The position numbers were made by a program, and so were the translations under genes. From Ophiobolus disseminans (taxonomy: Eukaryota > Ascomycota > Dothideomycetes > Pleosporales > Phaeosphaeriaceae), in the NCBI GenBank assembly GCA_010093685.1, contig MU006219.1, forward strand, positions 639,531 through 703,530: a DNA stretch of 64,000 nt, written 5' to 3'. The notes beneath the pieces were generated by a model. The model did no database searches. It saw only the letters and a program-made list of their open reading frames with translations, and had not been told where the DNA came from. This document shows, piece after piece, positions 1 through 11,370 of the stretch. Position 1 is the first letter of the stretch. The number at the start of each line of letters is the position of its first letter.

Positions 1-493
1 ACGAGGTCGCCGTTAATGGGATTCGGTCGTGGTGTTGTTGTGGAAGAGCTGACAGCCCTCGGTATTACCGTCATGGCGAGAAGATAGGAGAGATTTGGCG
101 CAGAGGGATCGTCCACACCGACAGTATTCAGCGTTTATGCAAGATCAGGTCGGGTTGGAAGTATACGAGGAGCGAGCAGTCGAAGCTCTACGATGACAAC
201 GAGACTTGATGCGAACGCACAATGACTCAATGTCTATCTGCTTGACGTTGAAAAGGTCAAGGCCAGAAACGATCATGATTGAGAAAATTTGGAGGCATAC
301 TGTTGTCGCTGCACGCTCGGGCGTAGGTGATTGGACAATGCACGTGCGTTCCCATATCCCTGCTGCACAATGCCGCTCATGCATATCAACTCCAAGGGAC
401 CTTTATGGAATTTTCTAGCCTCGGGACTGGACTGAAAAACCCATGTTGTTCGTTACAACCATCTCTGCCTTCTGGGCCTCGGAAGAGGCGGTC
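1..493. other. Intergenic or edge sequence, no gene supported
   Basis: Only short overlapping reading frames occur here on both strands, none with a recognisable motif or splice pattern. It lies downstream of the minus-strand C2H2 gene, so part of it is probably that gene's 3' UTR. Confidence 0.5.
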
Positions 494-1279
494 TCAGCCT
501 ACCGCCATCATGATTTTTTCCTTCTTCTGTATCGCTTTTCGACACCGCCCAATATGTCTTACGAGATTATCTCTCCGATCCCACACCTTTTCCCAACTCT
601 TGCATCCTGCGTTTGGGCACTTCAGATCGATCGTCTCGTCATCAGCTATTCCTATACCACCAGCCTTGTGTACCGTTTTTGCATGGCGAATGAGGTCTGC
701 TCGGAGGTTGAAGTTCTTGTTACATTCAGCGCACTTGAACCGTCGGATATGCTTGCGATTTACATGCTGGTTCAATTGCCCTGGTGTACGAAACCGGAGA
801 TTGCATTTGCATGCCCAGTAAATAGTCCGTGTCTCGTCCACTTCTTGCGGAAAAGAGCCCGGCATTTCTGAGGTGATGGGATTCGACGATGTTGAGCTAG
901 GTTGCTCGGAGATGGTCTGTTGTGCCAGAAAAGAAGACAAATGCTCCAATTTCTCCGAAAAGAAGGGGAATTCCGTTGACTCGCTCGAAGATGATGTAAG
1001 TGGTAGGCATGTGCAACGCTCCGGATCGCAGAGGCAGACCCCGGGGATTGGAAGTTTGTGCTCTCGAAACAACAGGTGGTAAGCATTTTGGATCTCCGCA
1101 TTGAATGTATCTGGTGTCGTGTTATCTGGATCGGATGGTTTTATTGCTTTGGAAACTGACGTGTCACTCCCTACATATGAAGGTTCATCGACTGGCGGAA
1201 AGCAGGCCACGAGATGGTCAAGTATCGGTTGCAGGGATTTTTCATCTTGCAAGGTCGTTGAGCAAGAAGTCTGGTCCAT
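494..1279 (-). CDS. C2H2 zinc-finger protein
   Basis: Single-exon gene of 261 residues, probably a nuclear nucleic-acid-binding protein. Three zinc fingers sit in the C-terminal 110 residues. The first (about 157-177) has a tight C-x-C pair with H172 and H177. The second (183-204) is a canonical C-x2-C...H-x4-H finger. The third (221-246) ends in His-x3-Cys, a C2HC variant. The N-terminal 150 residues are acidic, Ser/Thr-rich and low in structure, as in many fungal transcription regulators, with a Cys-rich patch around 82-91. No DNA target can be inferred. The start is the first ATG of the open frame; an upstream exon cannot be excluded. Confidence 0.75.
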   Translation of the reverse strand: MDQTSCSTTLQDEKSLQPILDHLVACFPPVDEPSYVGSDTSVSKAIKPSDPDNTTPDTFNAEIQNAYHLLFREHKLPIPGVCLCDPERCTCLPLTSSSSESTEFPFFSEKLEHLSSFLAQQTISEQPSSTSSNPITSEMPGSFPQEVDETRTIYWACKCNLRFRTPGQLNQHVNRKHIRRFKCAECNKNFNLRADLIRHAKTVHKAGGIGIADDETIDLKCPNAGCKSWEKVWDRRDNLVRHIGRCRKAIQKKEKIMMAVG

Positions 1280-1375
1280 CTCCGTTTCCCACGGCCGAGA
1301 CGTGGGATTGGCCCATTCAAATTCTCCAGTAGACTCTGATGATAATTAACTATGACTCGAGTCAATGTGCCCGAT

Positions 1376-1795
1376 TTACATACCGAATACCGAACCTCCA
1401 AGCTCTTCCACGTGTGTTGATTTGGCATTTATGCTGTTACTTCTATGGCGGCGCATTTTTGTACGATGTTCGCAGAACTCGTTATAGTCCTCTAGATAGT
1501 CTTCGTAAGTTTCTTCTATGCCTTCTCTTACTCTCTTCTTGCTAGAAAATCCTCGTTCCCCGAGTTCGAAGATACAAGGCTGGTCGTCGTTCACCGTGAC
1601 CCTGGGGAAAAATTGTGTGCTACCAACATGGTTGGTATTGACCTTTTCTCGAAGGCGACATTTTCTCTGATGAATGAAAACGCATACAGCAAGAATGAGC
1701 GCGAAGACAACCGATCCAGCTGCAATGCCTGCGATGGGACCGTGGCTGAGTGAACCATTCCGAGGAGGAAGGGCTGTTCTACGAGAAGTGTACAT
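1376..1795 (-). CDS. Small single-pass membrane protein, unknown function
   Basis: 139 residues. A hydrophobic segment at about residues 19-42, rich in Gly, Ala, Val and Ile, is followed immediately by a basic stretch (HQRKCRLREK), giving a likely type I/III topology with the C-terminus in the cytosol. The tail is charged, with an acidic Tyr-rich patch and a basic Arg/Lys patch. The sequence just before the membrane segment resembles the juxtamembrane part of fungal surface sensors, whose ectodomain is usually longer. Either this is a very short member or an upstream exon was missed. I do not recognise a family. Confidence 0.5.
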   Translation of the reverse strand: MYTSRRTALPPRNGSLSHGPIAGIAAGSVVFALILAVCVFIHQRKCRLREKVNTNHVGSTQFFPRVTVNDDQPCIFELGERGFSSKKRVREGIEETYEDYLEDYNEFCEHRTKMRRHRSNSINAKSTHVEELGGSVFGM

Positions 1796-2189
1796 CGAGG
1801 GCGTGATGGCAATTGTAAATTTTGAATGGAGGAGATGTGAGTAAAGAGTGTGTGGTTTCGGCGAGTTGTATAAGGCTGAGAGTGTGTGTCCTACCTATGC
1901 CTCCAAGTGACCGACCAATGAGAGGTGCAGGTGGCGTTTAGCCTTTTAGCGCGGTCAATGCCATCGACGTGTGCATGAGCTACCGGTCAGCCAGCGACTT
2001 GACACCCCCAGAGGATATTTTCATACCTGTCAACGTCCCCAGGAACATCTCAATTACTCTGCACCTATACTTCACATCACTCACAAGCCACCGTCGTCAC
2101 CAGCCAGACTTTCAGCACCACTTTTCATTCCTGCATGATACATCAAGACACCGACATCTCCTCTCCTGCTCCTCGCTCCACTCCCAGTC
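1796..2189. other. Intergenic, 5' region of the small membrane protein gene
   Basis: CT-rich in its right half. A plus-strand open frame from 1969 runs into the antisense of the next gene and looks non-coding. Confidence 0.5.
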
Positions 2190-4673
2190 TTACTCCCGCT
2201 CCCTCCACACCACCACCTTCCCCTTCCCAGCACCCACCGCATCCAACCAGCCCTTCCACTTCGCCAACTTTACCCTCTGCCCCGCAATCAGCGGTATCTT
2301 CCCTGCCATCTCCATCTTCCACACCTCCTTCTTGAACGTCAACGCCCCATCCGAGGCCCTGGCAGCTACATTGTCGCCGAGGACCTCCGCGCTACTCGCA
2401 GTGCGCATGTGTGTATGCGACGCGGCGTACCGCCCTGCCATGTCTTGCAGACTGCTATGGCCCTTGGGCACCTTCTGCAGCGTCGGCGCGGCAGCCTTGG
2501 AGGCGATATGGTTGTCAGGATAGACTGTGTGTAGTGAATCTGACGCGCGGGTGACAGCCGACTTCTGCCAGGCTATGGCGACATGGGGCCTCGTGTCGCT
2601 CTCGGGGGATGCGTGACCCTCCACGACGACGTATACCCACCTACCCTCGCCCTCGGCTTCCCGTATAGCACGACGCGGGTCCACGAAGACGTTGACTTCG
2701 CGGTATGTGATGGACGCGACGTCGCCCGGGCCGATGTAGCGGATCTCTTTGTGCGGAGTCACGCTCGTGTCGTAGAAGGCGATGGAGACGAGGTTGCGCA
2801 CGATGGGCGGGTCAACGCGGTTGGCTAAGGCCTCGTTGATGGTGAAGAGGTGCGGGTCTCGGACTAGGGCGTAGAGGCGCTCCATTGCTGAGGACCAGGG
2901 CAGCAGGATTGCTAATAGGGTAGGTTCGTAGCTTTGGAGATTGACCTCCCTTTTCGCTTCCTTGTCAGCAGAGAGAATGGGAAGACCGGCCGTGTCATTC
3001 GCAGCTCGAGGCTTTGTCTTCGTCGGTCCACTCATGTACGAAATGCCCGCGCTACGCTTCTTCGATGTCGGGATCTTGGGCGACGGCGGTTGGATAGCGA
3101 TGTTGGGGATCGGTGCTGCAGTCTGTGGCTCGTAGCGCATGGGAGCTGGCATCTTCGTGTTGATGGGAGCAGCCGGCGCATATTCACGAGATGCGAAATC
3201 GTGAGGTACTGCAGTTTGTGGATCCGTGATGAAGGACATGGGAAATGGCCTGTTCGTATGAACAGCAGCAGCAGCAGGCGCATATCCATCAGGTATAAAT
3301 CCATGAGGAGCAATGCTACGATCAGCCTTCTGCACAAAGTCCCAAGACGCCTGCTGTCCAACTTGGGCTGAGGGGAACAAGCCCGATGGAGCGTGGTGTA
3401 TATGCCGACGCACATCGTTGAAGTCGAGCCCACCATTGTAAGCCCTGTTGAAGACGATGTTCAGCTGCTGTGGATGGCCCGGATCAGTGCTACGTTGTTC
3501 CAGGGCGAGCAAAGCGCTGGATGACTGAGGAGCTTGGAACCTGAGATCAGACCTATGATGAGTGCCGTAATGATCACGAGCGGAGGAAGCATTCTGCTCG
3601 GGAAAGCCGATGGCCTGCTGATGAGCGGTGGCACGTGGAGCTGCTGAGCTTCCAGCATAAGATGAACGGCTGCCGACAAAAGTGGTACTCGAATCAAAGC
3701 CTAGGTATGCGTCGTGTGGCATGCCATCGGGACCTTGGGCTTTGAAGTAAGTACCGTTGGTGCGATTGCTGTAACGATCGGTAGACGCTCGGTTGGCGGG
3801 GTCGAAGTTCTTTTGCTGCTCGAAGCGGTTGTAAGCACTGCGGTGAATGTCCATGCCCAGGTCACCGACAGATGCGTCGCTCATGCTTGCGGGTGGTTGA
3901 TTGAGCGAGAGACATGTGGGTGGTTTCATGGAAAAACCAGGCGGCGCTCCGGATGGCCCAGCTTCGTTGTACGCGCTCCTGAGAGGACTGTCCGTCTCTT
4001 CCCTTATCTTCTCTAACACTGCTTTGCCCAATTTGTTTCCGAACAAGGCCTTTTGCATTCCAGCACCCGTCTTGATGAAGTCAAGTGGGTTGTGTCCATG
4101 CAGCTTCCTGTCAACGCCATACTCGTCCAGGCTGGCGATAAATCGCTGCTCGAGATCGTGCGGCACGTGGGGTGGGGTCCAGTTCGGCTCAGGCGGCACT
4201 AGATCGAGCTGTTGGTATAGAGCAAACGAGGCCTCAATAGCTCCGTTGAATCTGTCCTTTTTATTAGTCCTGCTCTTGCGCGGCGTCTCATCACGAGGCT
4301 TGGTGGGCCAGTCAGCATGAGAGGCATCCGCAGAAGGCGCGACGGTATGCACCGGGTTTGCGGGATCAGGGTCACCATACACTATTGGCCGCTCGAATGG
4401 CCGGTCGAATGGATCCATAGGTTTTGATCGGAGTTCTGGAACCACCCGTTTTGCTCTTGGAACCACGACTAAGTTAGGTGGGGGGCTGCTGGTCAGACTC
4501 TCGACGGCAGAACTTGGCGGCGTGAGGTCAGAGGGCAAGGGGTCGAGCCAAGGGGAAATTACTGGGTAGTAAAGCTGATCGAGAGTGATAGGAGTGCCCA
4601 GATTGGCGTCATCGGCAAAAGTTTCCTCCGCTTTGTTGATGCCCTTATCGCGTCCAAATCCAGGGTCCGACAT
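2190..4673 (-). CDS. Long fungal protein of unknown function
   Basis: 827 residues in one exon. The longest open frame begins at 4841, but the preferred start is the Met at 4673 (MSDPGFGRDKG), because the extension is translated from AT-rich, promoter-like sequence. The first two thirds are low complexity, rich in Pro, Ser, Ala and Gln. The C-terminal part (about 600-827) is more globular, with an ordered stretch around the sequence IRYIGPGDVASITYREVNVF that could be a small beta domain, followed by a Lys-rich tail. No catalytic motif or known domain is evident. The uninterrupted 2.5 kb frame and regular codon use make it convincing as a gene. Confidence 0.65.
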   Translation of the reverse strand: MSDPGFGRDKGINKAEETFADDANLGTPITLDQLYYPVISPWLDPLPSDLTPPSSAVESLTSSPPPNLVVVPRAKRVVPELRSKPMDPFDRPFERPIVYGDPDPANPVHTVAPSADASHADWPTKPRDETPRKSRTNKKDRFNGAIEASFALYQQLDLVPPEPNWTPPHVPHDLEQRFIASLDEYGVDRKLHGHNPLDFIKTGAGMQKALFGNKLGKAVLEKIREETDSPLRSAYNEAGPSGAPPGFSMKPPTCLSLNQPPASMSDASVGDLGMDIHRSAYNRFEQQKNFDPANRASTDRYSNRTNGTYFKAQGPDGMPHDAYLGFDSSTTFVGSRSSYAGSSAAPRATAHQQAIGFPEQNASSARDHYGTHHRSDLRFQAPQSSSALLALEQRSTDPGHPQQLNIVFNRAYNGGLDFNDVRRHIHHAPSGLFPSAQVGQQASWDFVQKADRSIAPHGFIPDGYAPAAAAVHTNRPFPMSFITDPQTAVPHDFASREYAPAAPINTKMPAPMRYEPQTAAPIPNIAIQPPSPKIPTSKKRSAGISYMSGPTKTKPRAANDTAGLPILSADKEAKREVNLQSYEPTLLAILLPWSSAMERLYALVRDPHLFTINEALANRVDPPIVRNLVSIAFYDTSVTPHKEIRYIGPGDVASITYREVNVFVDPRRAIREAEGEGRWVYVVVEGHASPESDTRPHVAIAWQKSAVTRASDSLHTVYPDNHIASKAAAPTLQKVPKGHSSLQDMAGRYAASHTHMRTASSAEVLGDNVAARASDGALTFKKEVWKMEMAGKIPLIAGQRVKLAKWKGWLDAVGAGKGKVVVWRERE

Positions 4674-5034
4674 GGTGAGAGTGAGTGGTGAACCTCGTGA
4701 ATAGTTTTTTACAGGCGTACGACTCCAGGACCTGCAACGATAACCAACAATGAAGAGATACTGTAGCTGCCAAAGATCAAAGTTGGTTAGTGGCTGGTGT
4801 TGTATTGGTGGTTTCGACACAATATCGATATATATACTCATGGAGAACTCGCGCCGCTACAACACAGACGGCAAACGGAAGCAAATCAGAGGTTACTGTG
4901 GAAAAGATCTTGATTACCATTATAAATCTACCAGAGGTCTGGCTAGATTCGCAGTCACCTACGATTATCTGTATTTCCCAAAATGAACGCTAATGGCTGC
5001 CCCAATATCCGTTGTTCACCTCAGAATCCAGCAA
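4674..5034. other. Intergenic, promoter side of the 827-residue protein gene
   Basis: AT-richer than its neighbours. It holds the 5' flank of the minus-strand gene on the left and the 3' flank of the aldose epimerase gene. I see no gene. Confidence 0.5.
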
Positions 5035-6312
5035 TCACTTCGTAGTTGAGAACACGTAGTCGGCCTCAAGCGTGTACGTTGGAGAGTTGGGACCAAAGAT
5101 GTGCTTGCTCTCGCGCTGCCATTCTGGCTGGTTGATGGCATCAATCCAATCCTGGACCTCCATGACGACGCAGCCATATTGCTGAACGAATGCTTCACGG
5201 CCGGCGACACCTTGAGTAGACTTGATTGGTGTTTTACCTGTTTGAGAATTAATGGCTGCAAAAGAAAAGCTGGAGATTTCACTTACCATTCTGTCCGATG
5301 CAAGAGTACATCTGGAACGCCTCCTGATCCGAGTAGATGTCAACCTTAATACCGGACCACTCGCTCGCAAGAGTCGCAACAGGTCCAGAATTGTGCCAAT
5401 CATAGGGACCATTTTGAGCGCGGTTTACCAGATAGCAGTTGTCATAGCCAGTGCAGTTGAAACCACAGTTGCCATGACTCTCAGGTGCAGTGAGGTTGGC
5501 GCCTATTTGCTTGGGTGCTGACCAAAAATCGTTGACCGAGTGCTTCTCGTTGGGGAGAATAGTACCGTCAGGGATGAGAATGTTATCGACACCAACGCGC
5601 TGGCCAGAGTAAGGTAGGTGGAAGGTGTGGTTCAAGGCAGTTGGTGTCTCCGGGTTAGCGAACCCATCCAAGTTCCAGTAGGTCTATTTCAAGTCAGCCT
5701 TGGTGTTGGAAAACTACTGTTTGATACACTTACGTGAGAAGTCAACATGATAGGCGTCTTCTTGGTAGTTGCCATAGCCACAATTTTGATCTTCCAAGTG
5801 TTGGGTGTCATGGTGTACGTGACGTAACTGACAACCTCGCCAGGGAAGCCCATCTCGCCATCTGGATCGACAATGGAGAAAGTGATCGAGTCCTTGGTGT
5901 GCGCAACAATAGTGAAGTTGCGGTAGTCCCAGCCATTGGGTCCACCGTGTAAAGTGTCGTTGTTATTGTTCTCATTCGGAACGACGTTGTATCTCACATC
6001 ATCAATCACAAACGTGCTGTTCTTGATGCGGTTGGCGTAACGGCCAGGGACACCTCCAAAATGAGGATGGTCCTTGCCTTCGTAATCCAAGGCCTTGTCG
6101 AAACCAAGCACAACATCGCGCTCAACACCGCCTTTGCCAGGGATGAAGAGGTTCGTGACCGAGGCGCCGTACGGAATGAAGAGTCCACGAATGCCCTCAG
6201 ACGAAATCTCGTATTTTCCGTCCGCGTTCGGTCCAAGCGTGTTGTTGGACGGCGCACTGTACTGCGCAACCGCAGTCGTGGCGAGGAGGGAAAGGAGACT
6301 TGAGGTCCACAT
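5035..6312 (-). CDS. Secreted aldose 1-epimerase (galactose mutarotase family)
   Basis: Three exons, complement(5035..5237, 5287..5683, 5734..6312), 392 residues. It interconverts alpha and beta anomers of aldoses. The N-terminus MWTSSLLSLLATTAVAQ is a signal peptide, so the enzyme is probably extracellular, unlike the cytosolic galactose-pathway enzyme. Family motifs: GRYANRI at about 90-96, LHGG with H122, and HTYWNL with H193, the last created exactly by splicing across intron 1. The C-terminal VVMEVQDWIDAINQ carries the expected catalytic Glu. Several N-x-S/T sites fit secretion. Introns of 50 and 49 nt have GTAAGT donors. Length fits the family. Confidence 0.9.
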
Positions 6313-6397
6313 CTTGCACTTGTCAATTGCGAGTGATTTGAGAAGTGGAGTCGATGAGATTAGGTAGAAAAGCGGCAACCAACGGAAGGCAGATACT

Positions 6398-6406
6398 GTT
6401 TATATG
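6398..6406 (-). promoter_or_regulatory. TATA-like element upstream of aldose epimerase
   Basis: On the minus strand the sequence reads CATATAAAC about 86-94 nt before the start codon at 6312, a plausible TATA position for a fungal gene. Supported by sequence only. Confidence 0.35.
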
Positions 6407-7298
6407 AAGGCGGGAGGACAGCTAGCGTATGCTTCCCAGTTCAACTACTTCAGGGTTCTCTGACTAGTGGTTTGCTCACCCTGTTAGGAGACATAACCTG
6501 GTGGCTGGTGCGAAGTTCCGCGTGAGCAAACGGCACCCCGCATAGACCCTTGTCGATCTGTCAGGAACACAGCGCTATGACGAAGTTGAATCCGGTACCT
6601 CGTAAGCAATCACACCCGTCCGTTTCGGCGGGTGAAATGTGTTGGTCGTACAGCAGCTCTCGTGCAGCTCGACCTTCCAAAAGAAAATACGAAATTTAGA
6701 CAGATGCTACAAGGGTAGCTCCAAGCTCTTCGCGTCATTAGCGGCTCGGACATTACTCCTCCATCTCTAGCAGCCTGCTGCAGTCATCGTGCTAAAGACT
6801 TGATTCGCGGAACATCTGGAGCTCGGTAGAACGACGAGCGTGGATCAAGGGAAGGTTGATTTACGGTGTGGAGCCCCGGCTGGGGCTTGCTCGCTCATCC
6901 CTGTTAGTGAGCTTGTGCGTAGGCGGGGAAGCTTGAACGCGCCACCCAATGCAGGCGAGGAAGGACTACCGCAAGGAGCGATGACTCCGAGTGCGCGAGT
7001 TGCAGTTCGTAGAAATCGAGCGGGACTCACGTTCAGGATGTCACTGGCAAATCATGGTTTCTCTGCGCTCTGATTAAGGTTTTTCCATGCGGCATGCACT
7101 CTTGGTTGACATAGAAGCTGGGTGGACCACCGAGCATGTATGTAAGCTGTACACCCTGTCCGCTCCGATTCCTCTTGTCCAAAAAGCGACGAGTTGTCGA
7201 TGATTAGCAACAAGCCTGTCTATCTCCGAGACTTCACACTATAGCCATTGACGCCAGATCACCCTTCTTTTGCTAAAGCCGTTGCAAGCCATCGTTGC
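6407..7298. other. Intergenic region, nothing recognised
   Basis: About 0.9 kb between the aldose epimerase promoter and the 3' end of the zinc-finger-like gene. Short frames near 6840-7073 on both strands lack motifs and look random. Confidence 0.5.
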
Positions 7299-9574
7299 CT
7301 AAACATTGTACCTCTCCTTCATCTCATATTCTGGAGACAAAGGCGACCTAGGCAGTTCCCATGGGTGCGGGAGGTAGCTGTAGTAATTCTGGTTCATTGC
7401 GTTGTCCTCGTTGTGACCACCAGCGGCAATGTGGCCTCCAAATTCTGCTTGAACCTCCGTGGGCGACACAGCCGAACATGCATAGCTGTTTCGATGCATC
7501 ATGGGAGGATATACAGCGTTCATTGTTGTAAACGGGGACACAGATAACGTTCCAAAACCCTGTCCAAAACCTTCATAAGTTGGTCGATGGTGTTCGACGT
7601 ACTCAAAGGTAGGGTCGCACTGATAGGACGAGTAAGACCAAGTCGGAAGGTACTGGCCGGCACGTTCCGCCGCAAGAGCCTGGGCATCTAGCTGGGACAC
7701 GACTGAGTCGTTTCGACCTTGCGGTACTGGTGCTTCAATATTGGATGCCAAGTTGACAGCAGTCAGAAGATTTTCGAAAGGGCTTCGAGGGAACTGGTGA
7801 GAGTGATAGGGAAGGTGGTCGCCCGGCGCATATCGCGAGACTCTGGACGGCGAGTTCAGTGCCTCTTCGACAGGCTCAGGCACATTTTCGAGGTCCGTGA
7901 CGCGCGGCGGTGAGTCAACACCACGAGTGGCCATGGCAGGAACTGCTGGAGCTCTATCTTCAGGGGCCATAGATTGCCTCTTGATCTTCTTCGCCTTGGT
8001 TGAGGAATGCGGACCTTCTTTGCAGCTTGGATGATCGTCCCAATCGACGTTCGGCTTCTTGTGCTTGGCCCTGTTATAAGTCAGAGACATGTTAACACTC
8101 AAACACAGTCGAAATATAACTTACCAGCAGCCAGTACTTGTCTCGAGGTTGTTGATTTTACCGCCCCAATGATGCTTTTTGACCTTTGAACGGGTCACAA
8201 ACCCCTTACCGCAGAGGCTGTGGATATACTGGCCGCTTTCATCTGGTGGATTACGGCTTGCCTTCAGCCCTGCTCCGGCCTCTTCATGCTGGATGTCTCT
8301 TGAAACCGGCTCTCCTTCGAAATCGTCTTGTTGTTTCACAGCTTTCACTTTGGCCAAAGACGATTTGCGGTTCCGCTTCCGTGGAGGCGGTGGCATGTCA
8401 ACAGTAGGCTGGCCAATAGGTATTGCGAAAGAGGCCCCCAGCACGGATGGCTCAGGAGAGCAGCTTGGGGATAATTGTCCCTGATTGAGGTCTTGGTCTT
8501 GGCTGCGTCTAACCCCGGCCTCTGACACTTGAAGTTGCGGACTGTGGGGATGACGAGCCTCATAAGATACCGCAGGAGAGTACGGAGCACTGATAGAGGA
8601 CTGCTCGTGTTCGAATGAATGCTCAACTCCATGATGAGCCCAATTCTGGTTGTATTGGGTTCTCTCCCATGACTCCACAGACAGCTGTTGCTGCGCGGTG
8701 CTATCCTCTCCGCCCATCGGCTCGTCTCGGTTGTCATGTGGGTGTAGTGATTGGATAGCTGTATGCTCAACAGCCGGACATATGAGCTCAACAGGGGCGG
8801 TAGATCTGGTAGGCGCTGACACGGCAGGTGACGAAGGTACGTTGGGAGATGATCCTTGCTGGTGTGCATGCTCTATTGGAGCGAGTGGATGGTTTTGTGA
8901 ATTTGATTCCTCGAGGGTCCCGTGTATACTGGAGTCATTGAAATCTGCTTGACTGACGGGAGAGGTGGGATCATGATGGGATTCCCACAGCGTAGACATC
9001 GATGGCAAGCGCATTTCTGGCTGATGATTAGGCTGAAGGAACGGGGGAGCTGTTTGAGGGTTTGGGAGCTCAGGCATGTTGAGCAGTGACAGGTCGAAGT
9101 CTCCCGGCCCCCATTGCGAGTCCTTGTGTTTGAGAATATCCGTAAGCTCGCACTTGAGGTCATAGTGGGTGCCGAGGGTTGCTGCTACAATTGACATCGC
9201 ATCTTTCTTCGCGATCTCGCCTCGCCCAAATCTTCCCAGCGTCTCGTATATCGCGGTTGTCTCATGTGAGTGTTCCCCAAACCGAATCTGGCAAATTTCA
9301 GCGACTCCTAAAGACGCTTGACTTGCGAGGTGCGTGAATATTCAGGCCGTGCAAAGACACTGAAGCTTCAGGGCGTCGAACTTACATCTACGTTCTTCAC
9401 AAACCTAAGGGCTAGCGTGTTCATGGTCGAGACTGAGAGGCCACTAAGGCCACTGAGGCCAGTATCCTGTGGCCCTTGTGATGATTGTGAACTTGCGCAA
9501 TCGATGAAAGTGGGCTGAGGCGCGTTTTGATGCATCCCGACTAGATCCGCCTCGTTTCGCGGCTGTTCTTCCAT
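7299..9574 (-). CDS. Large fungal zinc-finger-like protein
   Basis: Three exons, complement(7299..8070, 8125..9287, 9386..9574), 707 residues, putatively nuclear. The first intron is placed by a GTAAGT donor and a CTGAA branch point before CAG at 9288; it keeps frame and adds a coherent segment (IRFGEHSHETTAIYETLGRF). Most of the protein is low complexity, rich in Ser, Pro, Gln and His. A compact zinc-finger-like core at about 417-470 reads HSLCGKGFVTRSKVKKHHW and continues across intron 2 into CWAKHKKPNVDWDDHPSC. The first metal-ligand position is His419 rather than Cys, followed by C422 and H435/H436. A basic PPPRKRNRKS patch could be a nuclear signal. Regulatory role is inferred only. Confidence 0.7.
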
Positions 9575-10000
9575 GCCGACCCGTATGAATAGTGCCTGTG
9601 CCTGGTGAGAATATCGACAAGATGTGAGCGTGAGGAAGTTGTCACACAGTAGCGGTCGTGGACTAGACTAGACGCACGGGCGGCGCGAAGAGCCGATGCT
9701 TGGCGGTCGGTGTGCCCCGTGCTCACAGTGAAAGCACGTGAGTAGTGTGACCTGATACGGTAGGCGACCGCTGTTTGATGTTCCGACACACCGCTGTTGA
9801 TCCTGTACAGAGCACCACGTAATGGAGGCGTTGATTGCTCTGTGGCGTTCCATGCAAATTTGGGCGGGTGTGCCAACTACCCTGGTGGTGACCGAGGAAG
9901 GAAGCCGCACTGACAGAATGATGTCAAAATTCTCGCACCTGCCATCACTTCACGGCATATGCAGCATTGTGAGCCACGTTGCCGCTGATTCAGCATACTC
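9575..10000. other. Intergenic, promoter of the zinc-finger-like gene
   Basis: 426 nt between the start of one minus-strand gene and the end of the next. No gene or clear regulatory motif seen. Confidence 0.5.
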
Positions 10001-11370
10001 CTATTTCGTAGACGCCACCAGACGACCACGGAAGATCGTTTGTCGCGTGAAACCTGGGTCGTACACCACTTCCGTTATGCTCTTTCGACATGTCCATCCA
10101 CTTTCCATGCTGTCAAACAATAACAAATCTGCAGGTCCGGGCGCTAGACTCAAATGGGTTGAGTCACAACCAATGATAGTTTTCGCTCGAGATGAGACGG
10201 TTTCCTGCATTGTGATGTTAGGAGGGACGCTCACGCTGATGACGTCGAGCGGGTACATACATAGAGCAATTCGGCGTTTTTCTTTGTGCCAGCCTGATAC
10301 AACCCGACTCCAAGCTGAGCCAAGCTCAACGGATCGCAGTTGCCTTGCGGTGTGAAGGCATTGCCCACATTGTTGATGGAGATGGCTGCATTGAGGCCGT
10401 ATTGATTGATGAGATCGGGGATCGGTAAGGTTCCGCGCAGGTTGTCTGGGGTACGCATCATGAAGAGATCAGACGTGGGCAGGCCCACAAACGACACCGG
10501 CAGTCCACCAATCTCTCGCCGCAAACGCTGCCAGTCCTCTTTTTGAAACCGGGTCAACCTCGTACAATGACCTAACGTTACCAGTCTGCCTCCTGAAGTC
10601 GGCCATTCTAGTTCCTTGAGGATCCTCAGAACATCCCACACAAGAGGCTGTTTGTCTTCTTCCAAGAAGTAGTCTAGATGCAGGTCTAGGTGGTTGTTGT
10701 GTTCGAGAGCCAGCTGGGTAATCCAATGCACATTTTCCGCTGACTTCGCCATGTCGTCTTCTACGTAGGGCGTGCTTCCAAGAACCTCAACACCCGCATC
10801 AGCTGCTGCTGTAGCCATGAGCTTCCTCACTTCTGCGCCATCATCTTTGCCAGAAAAGAGGGGGAGTTGGGCGAATGCGCATATTTGTACCTGACATCTG
10901 TCTTTGTACTGATCCTTCAGCTTCAGACCTGCATGCAAACACTTCAACTGAACAACGCCGTCTACCTCAACGAACGCTCGCATGGCTGTCACACCGTGCT
11001 GGATACTCTCTTCGATCAGTCGCCCACCTCTCCTGAGCAAGTCTTCCTCTTCAAATCTCGACTTCGCCTCCCCCGTCATCTCCATCGCTTCTTTGAAGTC
11101 GCCACTCTCGATCCGCAGGTCGCTGAATTTGGGGTCCTGCAGGAGGAAGCATTTGTCCAGATGGACATGGGCATGGCAGAGCGAGGGCGCTATCAATCGA
11201 TTGGCTCCAGCCAGGACGTCGGGTGCGTGTGTATTGATAGTGCTGTCGTGAGGATCTACGCAGGCAATTATCCCATCTTCAATCGTAATGTCCCACTGTT
11301 TAGATAGAGTCTCGTTTGGTATCCGCACGCCAACTATCTTCTTTATCGTCTGTCCGTGTTTCTGATCCAT
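10001..11370 (-). CDS. Amidohydrolase, cytosine-deaminase-like
   Basis: Two exons, complement(10001..10204, 10261..11370), 437 residues. It belongs to the metal-dependent amidohydrolase superfamily, closest in pattern to bacterial CodA-type cytosine deaminases, which hydrolyse ring amino groups. The metal-binding H-x-H is in CHAHVHLDKC at about residue 65-74. Further ligands are expected in DLHLDYF and TLGHCTRL, and the final Asp in the SINNVGNAFTPQGNCDP region. The intron (10205-10260) has a GTATGT donor, a perfect CTAAC branch point and GCAG acceptor, and joins the frames in phase 0. The substrate cannot be fixed from sequence. It diverges from the Ssr3/Snf12 gene over 478 nt. Confidence 0.85.

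Noticed and set aside
1969..2523. 184-codon plus-strand frame
   Set aside because: Overlaps the 3' end of a much longer minus-strand frame and is dominated by Ser/His/Pro low complexity.
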